NCBI RefSeq assembly: GCF_014656195.1
Contig: NZ_BNBY01000043.1
Span: 1-52,557 of the forward strand
DNA length: 52,557 nt
Source of the DNA: Kitasatospora xanthocidica
GTDB lineage: Bacteria; Actinomycetota; Actinomycetes; Streptomycetales; Streptomycetaceae
Direction: 5' to 3'
Positions 8,417 to 16,704 of the stretch are shown one piece after another. The position numbers were made by a program, and so were the translations under genes. The notes beneath the pieces were generated by a model. That model was not told where the DNA came from, did no database searches, and saw only the letters and a program-made list of their open reading frames with translations. Position 1 is the stretch's first letter; every line of letters starts with the position of its first letter.

Positions 8417-9241
8417 TCAGGCGCCCGAGCCCGGCTGCCGCCCCTTGCCGGGCGCTCCGGCGAAGGCCTGGGCGATCGGGAGCCAGGCGGTGGCGACCGG
8501 GCCGGTGGCGGTGAGGGCGAGGTCGTCCCGGTGGCGGCGCTGGGTGACCAGGAGGCAGAAGTCCAGGGCCGGGCCGGTCACCACGTCCTCCGCGCCGGCC
8601 GGGCCGAGGGCCCAGGTCCCGCCGTCGGGGGCGGTCAGTTCGAGCCGGACCGGACGCTCCGGCGCGGGCAGGCCGTGCGCGCCGAAGGCGAAGCCCAGGG
8701 TGCGCAGCCCGAGGTGGGCGATGTGCCGCAGCCGGTCGGTGGGCTCGCGGGTCACGCCCAGCGCGTCCGCGACGTCCTGGCCGTGCGCCCAGGTCTCCAT
8801 CAGCCGGGCGGTCGCCATCGAGGCGGGCTTCATCGGCGGGCCGAACCAGGGCAGCCGCACATCGGCCGGTGCGGCGGCCAGGGCGGTGAGCACGTCCTCC
8901 CGCCCGGCCCGCCAGCGGGCGAGCAGCGACACCGGATCGGCGGCCGCGCCCTCCCGCGCGCCCTCCTCGACCGGGTCGGCACCGGCCTTCAGCAGCTCGC
9001 CGAAGCGGTCGCCGAGCGCCGCGCCGAAGCCCTCCGCGTCGCGCGCGGCCAGTGCCGTCCAGTGGTCGGTCCAGGAGAGGTGGGCGATCTGGTGCGCGAT
9101 CGTCCAGCCCTCGGCGGGCGTCGACCGGGTCCAACCCTCCGCCGGCAGGCCGGTCACCAGCCCGTCCAGGACGGCGCTCTCGGCCCGCAGGTCCGCCAGC
9201 AGCCCGCCCAGGACGTCCGTCGGGGCGTTCGGGTCGGTCAT
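8417..9241 (-). CDS. TIGR03084-type DinB/mycothiol maleylpyruvate isomerase-like protein
   Basis: 274 residues. The N-terminal ~150 residues are a DinB/MDMPI four-helix fold with probable metal-binding histidines in WTIAHQIAHLSWTDHW and METWAHGQDVADALG; the C-terminal part is the small alpha/beta domain of the mycothiol-dependent isomerase group (PVRLELTAPDGGTWALGPAG). The pattern fits the TIGR03084 actinobacterial subfamily, predicted metal- and perhaps mycothiol-dependent, with no known substrate. Divergent from the LuxR gene at 9393 across 151 bases that contain a small CGCTACC/GGTAGCG hairpin at 9271-9288 and no clear operator. Confidence 0.85.
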   Translation of the reverse strand: MTDPNAPTDVLGGLLADLRAESAVLDGLVTGLPAEGWTRSTPAEGWTIAHQIAHLSWTDHWTALAARDAEGFGAALGDRFGELLKAGADPVEEGAREGAAADPVSLLARWRAGREDVLTALAAAPADVRLPWFGPPMKPASMATARLMETWAHGQDVADALGVTREPTDRLRHIAHLGLRTLGFAFGAHGLPAPERPVRLELTAPDGGTWALGPAGAEDVVTGPALDFCLLVTQRRHRDDLALTATGPVATAWLPIAQAFAGAPGKGRQPGSGA

Positions 9242-9392
9242 CGGTTCTCTCCCCCTCCGAGCACGGCAGCCGCTACCCGCAGGTAGCGCTCGGCCGCACC
9301 CTACGCCCGGCCCGCCACCGGTGTTCGCCACTCCGCGAAACACGCATGTCAGGACTCTCGCCACGGGCTCCACCGCGTGTGACAATCGCGCG

Positions 9393-10310
9393 GTGAAAAG
9401 CGCGGACACCCCCCAAGCTGCGCGAGCCCGCACCGATGCCGCGCGACCTGACCACGCCCTGCGACCCGGCCACGCCCCGCGACCTGACCGGCCCGCCCCG
9501 CGAGTCGGCCGGACCGCCCCGCAGCCCGGCCGGACCGCCCCGGGGCCCGACGAGGCCGAAGTCGCCGCGCGGGCCGCCGAGCTGGTGCGGGACGCCGTGC
9601 TCGGCGACCTCGCGCGCCGGGTGGTGGCGGAGTGCGGTGCGGACGTCGGGCTGGTCGGGGTGCCGGAGCCGCTGCCCGGGCACGGCGAGGACGGTGAGGG
9701 CATGGTGCTGCGCCACTGGGCCGGTACCCGGTCGGACCTGCTGCACGACGTGGCCGTCCCGGCCGGCCTCGGACTCGGCGGCCGGGCGCTGGCCGAGCGC
9801 GCCCCCACCTGGGTGCCCGACTACCGGGCGGCGACGACCATTTCGCACCACTACGACCCGGCCGTGGCCGCCGAGGACCTGTACGCGATGCTGACCGTGC
9901 CGCTGATGGACGGCCGCACCGTGCACGGCGTGGTGTACGCCTCGGTGCGGGACGTCGTGCCGTTCGGGGACGTCCGGATCTCCGCGGTCGACGCGCTGAC
10001 CCGGGCCGCCGCCCGGGCGCTCGCCGGGGCCGCCGCCTGGAGCCGACCGGCACCCCACCCTGAGCAGGGCCGATCGGAGCAGGGCTGGCCAGCCGCCCCC
10101 GTACGGCCGTCGACCCGGCCGTTGACCCCGCGCGAGCACGAGGTGCTGCGCTGGGCGGCGACCGGCCGGACCAACCCGGAGATCGCCGCCCGACTGGGCC
10201 TGACCTGCAACACCGTGACCGGCTACCTCAAGTCCGCGATGCACAAGCTCGGTGTCCGCAACCGGACCGAACTCGCCCTCGCGGCACGGGAGTCTGGCCT
10301 GGTCGACTGA
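9393..10310 (+). CDS. GAF-domain LuxR-type transcriptional regulator
   Basis: About 305 residues. Residues ~1-55 are Arg/Pro/Ala-rich and probably disordered. Residues ~60-210 form a GAF-like sensor (VAECGADVGLVGV; LGLGGRALAERAPTWVPDYR; LYAMLTVPLMDGRTVHGVVY). The C-terminal ~65 residues are a LuxR helix-turn-helix (LTPREHEVLRWAATGRTNPE, then LGLTCNTVTGYLKSAMHKLG). Such GAF-LuxR proteins sit beside acyl-CoA ligase genes in several streptomycetes, and here the ligase gene converges on it, so control of aromatic or fatty acid use is plausible but unproven. The GTG start has no strong ribosome site; a start further inside the Arg/Pro-rich stretch is possible. Confidence 0.8.
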   Translation: MKSADTPQAARARTDAARPDHALRPGHAPRPDRPAPRVGRTAPQPGRTAPGPDEAEVAARAAELVRDAVLGDLARRVVAECGADVGLVGVPEPLPGHGEDGEGMVLRHWAGTRSDLLHDVAVPAGLGLGGRALAERAPTWVPDYRAATTISHHYDPAVAAEDLYAMLTVPLMDGRTVHGVVYASVRDVVPFGDVRISAVDALTRAAARALAGAAAWSRPAPHPEQGRSEQGWPAAPVRPSTRPLTPREHEVLRWAATGRTNPEIAARLGLTCNTVTGYLKSAMHKLGVRNRTELALAARESGLVD

Positions 10311-10340
10311 GCCGCGAGGGCGGGTCCGATCCCCGGCGGA

Positions 10341-11876
10341 TCAGTTGACCTGGCGGTCCCGCCCGGCCCAGTACGGCTCGCGCAGCCGGAACTTCTGCAG
10401 CTTCCCGGTGGCGGTGCGCGGCAGCGCGTCCCGGAACTCTACTGTGGTGGGCGACTTGTAGCCGGCCAGCCGCTGCTTGCAGTGCGCGATCAACTCGGCC
10501 TCGGTGACCGACCCGTGGCCGTCCCGGAGGACCACCAGCGCCTTCACCGTCTCGCCCCACTTCTCGTGCGGCACGCCGATCACGGCCGCCTCGGCGACCG
10601 CCGGGTGGCTGTACAGGCAGTCCTCCACCTCGATCGAGGAGACGTTCTCCCCGCCGCTGATGATGACGTCCTTCTTGCGGTCCGAGATGGCCAGTTGGCC
10701 GTCCACCAGGGTGCCGCCGTCACCGGTGTGGAACCACTCGTCGCGCAGCGCCTCGGCGGTCGCCTCCGGCTGCTGCCAGTAGCCCTCCAGCACGGTGTTG
10801 GAGCGCACCAGCACCTCGCCGGAGGCGTCCACCCGCAGCTGGGTGCCGAGCGCGGGTGCGCCGGCCTGCACCAGCTTCTCGGCCCGCTCGGCGGCCGGCA
10901 GCGCGTCCCACTCGGCCCGCGAGCGGTTCACCGTGACGACCGGGGAGGTCTCGGTCAGGCCGTAGAGCTGCATGAACTCCCAGCCCAGCTGCTCCTCGAC
11001 CTGCTGCACCACCGAGGTCGGCGGCGGTGCGCCGGCCACGATCATCCGCACCCGGTCCCGGCCGGGCACCGGGCCGTCCCAGTCGGCGGCCGCGTCCAGC
11101 ACCATCTGGACCACGGCCGGCGCACCCGACAGGAAGGTCACCCCGTGCCGCTCGACCCGGCGCAGGATCTCCGCGCCGTCCACCTTGCGCAGCACGATGT
11201 GCCGGGCGCCGAGGCCGGTGAGGGAGAACGGCAGGCCCCAGCCGTTGGCGTGGAACATCGGCAGGGTGTGCAGGTAGACGTCCCGGTCGTTCGCGCCGTA
11301 GTGCAGGCCCATCAGGGTCGCGTTCAGCCAGATGTTGCGGTGGGTGAGCTGGACTCCCTTGGGGCGGGCGGTGGTTCCGCTGGTGTAGTTGATGGTGGCG
11401 GTGTCGTTCTCGGACATCGCGTACCGGCGTGGGGAGTTGTCGGAGTCGTAGAGCAGGGCGTCGCTGTCCGCGCCGATCACGAACTTGTGCTTGGCGACCA
11501 CCCCGTCCAGCGCGTCGGCGAGTTCGGGGTCGACCAGCAGGACGGAGGCACCGCTCTGCTCGACGATGTACGACACCTCCTCGGCCCGCAGTCTGAAGTT
11601 CACCGGCACCAGCACCCGGCCGTACCCGCTGACCCCGAAGAAGGAGGTGAGCAGCCGTGCCGAGTTGTGCGAGACGATCGCGACCCGTTCGCCGGGCCCG
11701 ACGCCCAGCCGGTCCAGCCCGGCGGCCTGGGCCCGGGCGAGTCCGGCGATCCGGCGGTAGCTCAGCTCGCCCCAGGATTCGGCGGGTTGGACCGGTTCGT
11801 CGACGATGCCGACCCGGTCGCCGTAGACCAGCTCGGCCCGGTCGAGGAAGTCCATCACGGAGAGTGGAATCTGCAT
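10341..11876 (-). CDS. AMP-binding acyl-CoA synthetase (ANL superfamily)
   Basis: 511 residues. Activates a carboxylic acid to acyl-AMP and then to acyl-CoA. All core motifs are present: the P-loop YTSGTTARPKG, the adenine motif YGLTETSP, the ribose-binding DEWFHTGDGG, the hinge ISDRKKDVIISGGENVSSIE, and the catalytic lysine in RTATGKLQKFR. The start MQIPLSVMDFL is chosen over an upstream in-frame start because it begins the family's conserved N-terminus. The substrate cannot be assigned; a medium/long-chain or aryl acid is typical. No membrane segment. Confidence 0.92.
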   Translation of the reverse strand: MQIPLSVMDFLDRAELVYGDRVGIVDEPVQPAESWGELSYRRIAGLARAQAAGLDRLGVGPGERVAIVSHNSARLLTSFFGVSGYGRVLVPVNFRLRAEEVSYIVEQSGASVLLVDPELADALDGVVAKHKFVIGADSDALLYDSDNSPRRYAMSENDTATINYTSGTTARPKGVQLTHRNIWLNATLMGLHYGANDRDVYLHTLPMFHANGWGLPFSLTGLGARHIVLRKVDGAEILRRVERHGVTFLSGAPAVVQMVLDAAADWDGPVPGRDRVRMIVAGAPPPTSVVQQVEEQLGWEFMQLYGLTETSPVVTVNRSRAEWDALPAAERAEKLVQAGAPALGTQLRVDASGEVLVRSNTVLEGYWQQPEATAEALRDEWFHTGDGGTLVDGQLAISDRKKDVIISGGENVSSIEVEDCLYSHPAVAEAAVIGVPHEKWGETVKALVVLRDGHGSVTEAELIAHCKQRLAGYKSPTTVEFRDALPRTATGKLQKFRLREPYWAGRDRQVN

Positions 11877-11927
11877 GCGCCCACTGTCCTCCCCCGCCCG
11901 CCCCCTGCACACCCCCGATCGGGGGTG

Positions 11928-12344
11928 TCACCCTTCCGTAGCACTCCCGGCCGCCGCGTGCCCTTCCGTAGCACCCCCGGCCGCCGCGCGCCCGGCATCC
12001 CCGGCCGCCGCCAGTGCCGCCGCCAGCCGGTCCCTGGCCTCCGTCTGGGCGGCGATCCGGCGCTCCAGCACCGCCAGCCGCTCCCGGGCGATCGCCAGCA
12101 CCCGTTCGGACGGCCGGCCCGCCAGGACGTCCCCGTCCAGGCAGCCCAGCAGCGGCCGGATGTCGTCCAGGGTGAGCCCGGCGCCCACCAGCGCACGGAT
12201 GTTGCGGACCCGGACGACCGCCGGCCCGCCGTAGTCGCGGTAGCCGTTGGGCTCGCGCTCGGAGCCGATCAGCCCGGCCTGCTCGTAGTGCCGCAGCGCC
12301 CGGACCGTCGCCCCGGTGGCCCGCGCCAGCTCGCCGATCCGCAC
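11928..12344 (-). CDS. MerR-family transcriptional regulator
   Basis: 138 residues starting at GTG. Residues 1-68 are a MerR winged helix (MRIGELARATGATVRALRHY, EQAGLIGSEREPNGYRDY), followed by a dimerisation coiled coil (ERVLAIARERLAVLERRIAA) and a short Ala/Gly tail with a duplicated AAAG-ATEG motif from a 30-bp repeat. No metal-binding cysteines, so an organic-ligand or partner-sensing type. It lies 39 bases downstream of the SDR gene on the same strand, and a MerR-type operator lies before that SDR, so it probably controls the SDR-merR operon. Confidence 0.9.
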   Translation of the reverse strand: MRIGELARATGATVRALRHYEQAGLIGSEREPNGYRDYGGPAVVRVRNIRALVGAGLTLDDIRPLLGCLDGDVLAGRPSERVLAIARERLAVLERRIAAQTEARDRLAAALAAAGDAGRAAAGGATEGHAAAGSATEG

Positions 12345-12383
12345 CCGTACGGTCCCCTCCGCCTCGCCCGTGGGGCGGCCGCC

Positions 12384-13148
12384 TCAGCCCACCAGCGCGC
12401 CCCCGTCGACCGACAACACTACGCCGGTCACGAACGAGGCCTGCGGGGAGGCGAGTTGCGTGATCGCCCAGGCCACCTCCCCGGGGCGGCCGATCCGGCC
12501 CAGCGGGGTGTGCTCGATCTGCCACTTCCGGACGGCCGCCCGCAGCTCGGGGCCGTACCCGGAGTGGTCGGCGATCGGGGTGTCGATCGCCCCGGGTGCC
12601 ACCGCCGCCACCCGGATCCCGCGCGGTGCCAGCTCCACCGCCCAGCTGCGGGTGACCGTCTCCAGCGCGGCCTTGCTCGCCGCGTACACCGCGTTGGACG
12701 GCCAGCCGCGCTGCCCGACGGCGGTGCTGACGTTGACGATCACGCCCCGGCTGTCGCTCAGCGCGGGCAGCGCGGCCTGGCCGAGCAGGACCGGGGCGAT
12801 CAGGTTGGTGCCCAGCAGCCGCTCGATGCCCGCCCGGTCGTAGCCGCCGAGGCCCTGGCCGCTCTGGACGATCCCGGCGTTGTTGACCAGGACGTCCAGC
12901 CGTCCGAACCGCTCCAGCGCCGCCCCGACGATCGCCTCCGGCGCGTCCGGCGAGGTGAGGTCGGCGGCCAGCGGCTCGATCAGCGACGGGTACCCGGCCG
13001 CCGTCCCGGCCAGCGGCTCCGGCCGCCGCCCGACCGCCAGCACCCGCGCCCCCTCGGCCGCGAAGGCCAGCGCGGTCGCCCGCCCGATCCCCGTCCCGGC
13101 TCCGGTGACGACCACGACCCGGTCCTCTGCTGCGTTCACAGTGTTCAT
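12384..13148 (-). CDS. Short-chain dehydrogenase/reductase (SDR)
   Basis: 254 residues. Classical NAD(P)-dependent SDR with the Rossmann motif TGAGTGIG (~residues 16-23), NNAG, the catalytic Ser in VNVSTAVG, the catalytic YxxxK as YAASK, and PGAIDTP after it. The C-terminus VLSVDGGALVG is typical. An Arg after the second strand (VGRRPEP) suggests NADPH preference. Start taken as ATG 13148 with GGAGG about 10 bases upstream. Likely a carbonyl-detoxifying or metabolic reductase; the MerR gene downstream and the operator upstream suggest induction by a small molecule. Confidence 0.92.
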   Translation of the reverse strand: MNTVNAAEDRVVVVTGAGTGIGRATALAFAAEGARVLAVGRRPEPLAGTAAGYPSLIEPLAADLTSPDAPEAIVGAALERFGRLDVLVNNAGIVQSGQGLGGYDRAGIERLLGTNLIAPVLLGQAALPALSDSRGVIVNVSTAVGQRGWPSNAVYAASKAALETVTRSWAVELAPRGIRVAAVAPGAIDTPIADHSGYGPELRAAVRKWQIEHTPLGRIGRPGEVAWAITQLASPQASFVTGVVLSVDGGALVG

Positions 13149-13162
13149 GAGGCCCACCCTCC

Positions 13163-13188
13163 GACCCTGCCGTCAGCGTCAGGGTCAA
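13163..13188 (-). promoter_or_regulatory. MerR-type operator with -35 element upstream of the SDR gene
   Basis: On the minus strand a TTGACC -35 overlaps a palindrome GACCCTG-N10-CAGGGTC (13163-13186), the architecture of MerR-activated promoters, where the regulator binds in an over-long spacer. No convincing -10 is visible. It lies 15 bases before the SDR start. The natural binder is the MerR protein encoded directly downstream; this is an inference from layout. Confidence 0.65.
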
Positions 13189-13368
13189 GCCGACGGGCCG
13201 GGACGGGGCCGACGGGGGTCGGGGAGGTCCGGGACGGCCGGGATGAGGAGCGCCGCTCTCCGCTTGCTGTGCCCGGCGCGAACAGCGGGCCCTCGGCCCC
13301 GGCACCGGGCCGCGCGCCTGCTAGGAAAGGTCGCAACGCACGGCCACGAACCCACGGGGAGCACAGCC

Positions 13369-13830
13369 ATGAGCGACCAACGGCCCGACAGCCTCTACGA
13401 AGCGGTCGGCGGCATCGAGGCGCTGCGCCGTCTCAGCAACACCTTCTACCAGGGGGTCCTCGCCGACCCGCTGCTCGCGCCCGTCTTCGCCGACTTCACC
13501 CCCACCCACATCGAGCACGTCGCCGTCTGGCTGGCCGAGGTGTTCAACGGCCCGACCGCCTTCACCGACGAACTCGGCGGCCACCAGGCCCTGCTGCGCG
13601 CCCACCTCGGCCTGGCGATCACCGAGGAGCAGCGGTTGCGCTGGATGGAGCTGATGGCCGGGGCCGTCCGCCGGGAGTTGCCGGAGGACGAGCTGCTGCG
13701 CCGGCGGGTGCTGGAGTACTTCGACTGGGGCACGAAGATCGCCGAGGACGTCTCCGCCTCCCCGGCCGGGACCGACCTCGGCGACCCCGGCCCGACCCCG
13801 CGCTGGAGCTGGGAGGGGCTGGAGAAGTGA
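13369..13830 (+). CDS. Group II truncated haemoglobin (trHbO-like)
   Basis: 153 residues. Truncated 2-over-2 globin: YEAVGG near the N-terminus, B10 Tyr in NTFYQGV (Y27), the proximal F8 histidine in RAHLGLAI (H79), and the group II-type G8 Trp (W92) in RLRWMELM. Predicted to bind haem and O2 or NO, with a role in NO/peroxide detoxification or oxygen handling. The next gene starts inside its stop codon (GTGA) and a VOC gene follows 4 bases later, giving a three-gene operon. The 220-base region upstream holds the SDR operator and no other recognisable element. Confidence 0.93.
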   Translation: MSDQRPDSLYEAVGGIEALRRLSNTFYQGVLADPLLAPVFADFTPTHIEHVAVWLAEVFNGPTAFTDELGGHQALLRAHLGLAITEEQRLRWMELMAGAVRRELPEDELLRRRVLEYFDWGTKIAEDVSASPAGTDLGDPGPTPRWSWEGLEK

Positions 13831-13871
13831 CCGGCACCGCAGTGACCGGGACGGCGGTGACCGGTGCGGCG
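13827..13871. repeat. 15-bp tandem repeat (3 copies) over the GNAT start
   Basis: Three imperfect 15-bp units encode VTGTA, VTGTA, VTGAA. Every unit begins with GTG, so the repeat duplicates the start codon itself. Confidence 0.8.
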
Positions 13872-14426
13872 GAACCGGCCGTCATCGCGCACCCGGTGGC
13901 CGACGGCCTGGTACTGCGCCCCTTCGAGGCCGCCGACGGGCCGGCCCTGATCGAGGCCTACCGGGACGAGACGCTGCGCCGCTTCACCCGCAACCCGGTC
14001 GACGACCCCGAGCAGGCCGCCCACTGGCTCGCGCTGCAGTACGAGGGGTGGGCGGCCGGCACCCGGTACGCCTTCGCCGTCCTGGACGCCGGTGAACTGG
14101 TCGGCAACGTCGTGCTGAAGCGCGGCACCCCGGGCGGTGGGACGGCCGAGGTGGGGTACTGGACGGCGGGCCCGGCCCGTGGCCGGGGGGTGGCCCCGCG
14201 CGCGGTGCAGGCCCTCACCGCCTGGGCCTTCGACACCTTCGCCGCCGGCGGCCTGCGCCGGATCGACCTGCTGCACGAGGGCGACAACCACGCCTCCTGC
14301 CGGGTGGCGGAGAAGAGCGGCTACGCCTTCACGGAGATCGTCCCGGCGTTTCCGCCCTACCCGCGGGACGGCCACCGGCACACCCGGAAATGGCTGGACG
14401 GAACCGAACGACGCGGCTCAGAGTAG
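13827..14426 (+). CDS. GNAT family N-acetyltransferase (RimJ/RimL-like)
   Basis: 199 residues. The acetyl-CoA-binding GNAT fold runs from LVLRPFEAADGPALIEAYRD to the end, with motif A at WTAGPARGRGVAPRAVQALT and the C-terminal HEGDNHASCRVAEKSGYAF, closest to ribosomal-protein acetyltransferase-like members. The first three codons-in-phase units VTGTA, VTGTA, VTGAA arise from a 15-bp tandem repeat, each starting with GTG, so GTG 13842 or 13857 are alternative starts; I keep 13827 because it overlaps the globin stop. Target unknown. Confidence 0.85.
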   Translation: MTGTAVTGTAVTGAAEPAVIAHPVADGLVLRPFEAADGPALIEAYRDETLRRFTRNPVDDPEQAAHWLALQYEGWAAGTRYAFAVLDAGELVGNVVLKRGTPGGGTAEVGYWTAGPARGRGVAPRAVQALTAWAFDTFAAGGLRRIDLLHEGDNHASCRVAEKSGYAFTEIVPAFPPYPRDGHRHTRKWLDGTERRGSE

Positions 14427-14430
14427 GCCC

Positions 14431-14817
14431 ATGGCTTCTCTGGTACGACATGTGACGATCGATTGCGCCGACCCGTACGCCCTCGCGAGCTTCTGGGTCG
14501 AGGCGCTGGAGGGCGCCCTGGGGGAGGGCGACGAGCCGGGAGACGACGAGGTCCTGGTGGAGTCGGCCGGCGCCGGGCTGCTGTTCATCCGGGTGCCCGA
14601 GGGCAAGTCGGTGAAGAACCGGGTGCACCTCGACCTGCAGCCGCAGGACCGGACCCGGGACGAGGAGGCGGAGCGCCTGGTGGCCCTGGGCGCCACCGTG
14701 GCGGGGGACCACCGCCGCCCGGACGGCACCGGCTGGATCACCCTGGCCGACCCGGAGGGCAACGAGTTCTGCGTCGAGCGCAGCAAGGCCGAGCGCGTCG
14801 CCACCGGCGCCGAGTAA
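14431..14817 (+). CDS. VOC (glyoxalase/bleomycin-resistance fold) protein
   Basis: 128 residues, one vicinal-oxygen-chelate domain: MASLVRHVTIDCADPYALAS, the FIRVPEGK strand, KNRVHLDLQ and the closing ITLADPEGNEFCVER. This matches the actinobacterial VOC subgroup annotated only by fold. Starts 4 bases after the GNAT stop and probably is translationally coupled. Metal ligands are not clear, so enzymatic activity is uncertain. Confidence 0.88.
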   Translation: MASLVRHVTIDCADPYALASFWVEALEGALGEGDEPGDDEVLVESAGAGLLFIRVPEGKSVKNRVHLDLQPQDRTRDEEAERLVALGATVAGDHRRPDGTGWITLADPEGNEFCVERSKAERVATGAE

Positions 14818-14844
14818 CGGGTCCCGGTCCGGCCACTCGCCCGC

Positions 14845-14883
14845 GGCCGCCCGCACAGGTCCACGAGACCTGCGCGGGCGGCC
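14845..14883 (+). terminator. Strong hairpin after the globin-GNAT-VOC operon
   Basis: Arms of 16 bp with one mismatch (14845-14860 and 14868-14883) enclose a 7-base loop, 27 bases after the VOC stop. No T tract follows, as is common in high-GC actinomycete terminators. Confidence 0.8.
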
Positions 14884-15106
14884 GTTCCGGTTCGCGCCCA
14901 CCCTCGCGGCCCCGGCGATCCGCGCAGGTCGGGTGGGGGGAGTCGAGGGCGGGTCTGCGGGGGAGGGAGTGGAGGGCGGGTCGTGGGCAAGCCGTCACAC
15001 GGGAGGACCAACCCCCGGGTCCCCGCCGGGAGCCCGTCCGATAATCGACCTGTCCGGTGCCCTTACGGCCCAGAACCAGCCCCACCGAGCCACCAGGCAG
15101 GTACCC

Positions 15107-15754
15107 ATGGCCAGGATCGCCGTGATCGGCGCCAACGGCAGCATCGGCGGCGCGGTCGTCGCGGAGGCGGTGGCGCGCGGGCACGAGGTCACCGCGGTGG
15201 TCCGCGGCCCGGCCCGCTACCGGGGCCGGGCCGCCGCCGTGGAGCCCGGCGACGTGCTGGACCCCGCGGACGTGGCCCGGGTCGCGGCCGGCCGGGACGT
15301 CCTGGTGAGCGCCGTCGGCGGCGGTGACGGCCCGGGCCACCTGGCGCTGATCGAGCCCGCCGCCCGCTCCCTGGTCGAGGGCCTGCGCAGGCTCGACGGC
15401 GCGGCGCCCCGGCTGATCGCGGTGGGCGGGGCGGGCAGCCTGGAGACGGCGCCGGGCGTCCGGGTCTGGGACGCCCCGGGGCTGCCGGAGACGGTGCTGC
15501 AGATCATGCACGCGCACGGCGCGGCGCTGGACTACTACCGGACGGTCGCCGATCTGCGCTGGACGGTGCTCAGCCCGGCCGCCGAGATCGGCCCGGGGGC
15601 GCGGACCGGCCGCTACCGCACCGGCCTGGAGCAGTTGCTCACCGACGCCGAGGGGCGCAGCCGGATCTCGCTGCCGGACTACGCGGTCGTCCTGGTGGAC
15701 GAGATCGAGCAGCCCGAGCACATCGGCGAGCGCTTCACCTGCTCTTCGCTGTGA
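15107..15754 (+). CDS. NAD(P)-binding NmrA/SDR-like protein
   Basis: 215 residues. Rossmann fold starting MARIAVIGANGSIGGAVVAE with the GxxGxxG loop at residues 8-14 (GANGSIG), the VVRGPARYRGR segment after strand two, and VSAVGGGD and LIAVGGAGSLE strands. An atypical short SDR of the NmrA/anti-sense isomerase type with no clear YxxxK; it may be a reductase or an NAD(P)H-sensing regulator. A 289-base gap separates it from the previous operon, so it likely has its own promoter; the terminator hairpin is the only element I see there. Confidence 0.85.
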   Translation: MARIAVIGANGSIGGAVVAEAVARGHEVTAVVRGPARYRGRAAAVEPGDVLDPADVARVAAGRDVLVSAVGGGDGPGHLALIEPAARSLVEGLRRLDGAAPRLIAVGGAGSLETAPGVRVWDAPGLPETVLQIMHAHGAALDYYRTVADLRWTVLSPAAEIGPGARTGRYRTGLEQLLTDAEGRSRISLPDYAVVLVDEIEQPEHIGERFTCSSL

Positions 15755-15828
15755 GGGCGTGAGGGTGTGAGGCGGTGCGGGCGGTGCGGGCGGTGCGGCC
15801 GGTGACGGGCTTGAGGGGCCGGACGGGC

Positions 15829-16611
15829 TCAGCCCAGCTGGATCGAGCGCTTGGCCAGTCCCATCCAGAACCCGTCGATGACGCTGCGCTGGCTGTCCAG
15901 GTCGGCCTCGCCGGCGCCGAGGGTGACGAACAGCGGGGCGAAGTGCTCGGTGCGCGGGTGGGCGAGGCGTCCGGCGGGGGCCTTGTGCTCGAAGTCGAGC
16001 AGCGCGTCCAGGTCGTGGGCCTCCAGGGCGCGCCGGCCCCAGTCGTCGAACTCGGCCATCACCGAGGTGATCCGGCCGTCGGTGCTGAGCGCCCGCAGGT
16101 TGTGGGTGAAGAAGCCGCTGCCGACGATCAGCACGCCCTCGTCGCGCAGTGGGGCGAGCTTGCGGCCGATCTCCAGCAGCCGCTGCGGGTCGAGGGTGGG
16201 CAGCGAGACCTGCAGCACCGGGACGTCGGCCTCGGGGTACATCTCCACCAGCGGGACGTAGGCGCCGTGGTCGAGGCCTCGGTCGGGGATGTCCTGGACG
16301 GGCGTGCCGGGGGCGCGCAGCAGCTTGCGCACGCGCTCGGCGAGCTCCGGAGCGCCGGGGGCGGCGTACTGGACCCGGTAGTAGTGCTCGGGGAAGCCCC
16401 AGAAGTCGTAGACCAGCGGGAGCGTGGTGACGGCGCCGAGGGCGAGCGGGGCCTCCTCCCAGTGGGCGGAGACCATCAGCACGGCCTTGGGCCGGGGCAG
16501 GTCGGCGGACCAGGCGGCCAGCTCGCCCGGCCAGACCGGGTCGTCGGCCAGCGGCGGAGCGCCGTGCGACAGGTACAGGGTGGGCATGCGCTCGGGGGCC
16601 GCGGCGCTCAT
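15829..16611 (-). CDS. DODA-type extradiol ring-opening dioxygenase (LigB-like)
   Basis: 260 residues. Class III extradiol dioxygenase of the DODA/YgiD type, cleaving catechol rings next to the hydroxyls. Probable metal ligands are H16 (YLSHGAPP) and H50 (VSAHWEE); further conserved histidines occur in GLDHGAYVPL and GFFTHNLR. Start at MSAAAPERMP. Divergent from a MarR gene with two matching palindromes between them, one 18 bases before this start. By analogy with Bacillus CatE/Mhq enzymes it probably removes toxic catechols or quinones; that role is inferred from context. Confidence 0.9.
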   Translation of the reverse strand: MSAAAPERMPTLYLSHGAPPLADDPVWPGELAAWSADLPRPKAVLMVSAHWEEAPLALGAVTTLPLVYDFWGFPEHYYRVQYAAPGAPELAERVRKLLRAPGTPVQDIPDRGLDHGAYVPLVEMYPEADVPVLQVSLPTLDPQRLLEIGRKLAPLRDEGVLIVGSGFFTHNLRALSTDGRITSVMAEFDDWGRRALEAHDLDALLDFEHKAPAGRLAHPRTEHFAPLFVTLGAGEADLDSQRSVIDGFWMGLAKRSIQLG

Positions 16612-16629
16612 GGCGTCCTCCTCATGGTA

Positions 16630-16643
16630 GTTCAAATTTGAAC
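16630..16643. promoter_or_regulatory. MarR-type operator, copy 1 (dioxygenase side)
   Basis: GTTCAAATTTGAAC is a perfect 14-bp palindrome, 18 bases before the dioxygenase ATG on the minus strand. Its centre is 41 bp from the next copy. Confidence 0.85.
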
Positions 16644-16670
16644 GTCTACTCCGGTCGACGGTACACCTTC

Positions 16671-16684
16671 GTTCGAATTTGAAC
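16671..16684. promoter_or_regulatory. MarR-type operator, copy 2 (MarR side)
   Basis: GTTCGAATTTGAAC differs by one base from a perfect palindrome and lies 20 bases before the MarR ATG. With copy 1 it gives each divergent gene its own site about four helical turns apart, fitting joint repression and autoregulation by the MarR product. Confidence 0.85.
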
Positions 16685-16704
16685 AACAGGAGTAGGATTC
16701 ACCC

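Noticed and set aside
10482..14426. A very long plus-strand open frame crossing the acyl-CoA ligase, MerR and SDR genes
   Set aside because: Only its last ~200 codons (GNAT) show a recognisable domain; the rest is the shadow of the minus-strand genes.
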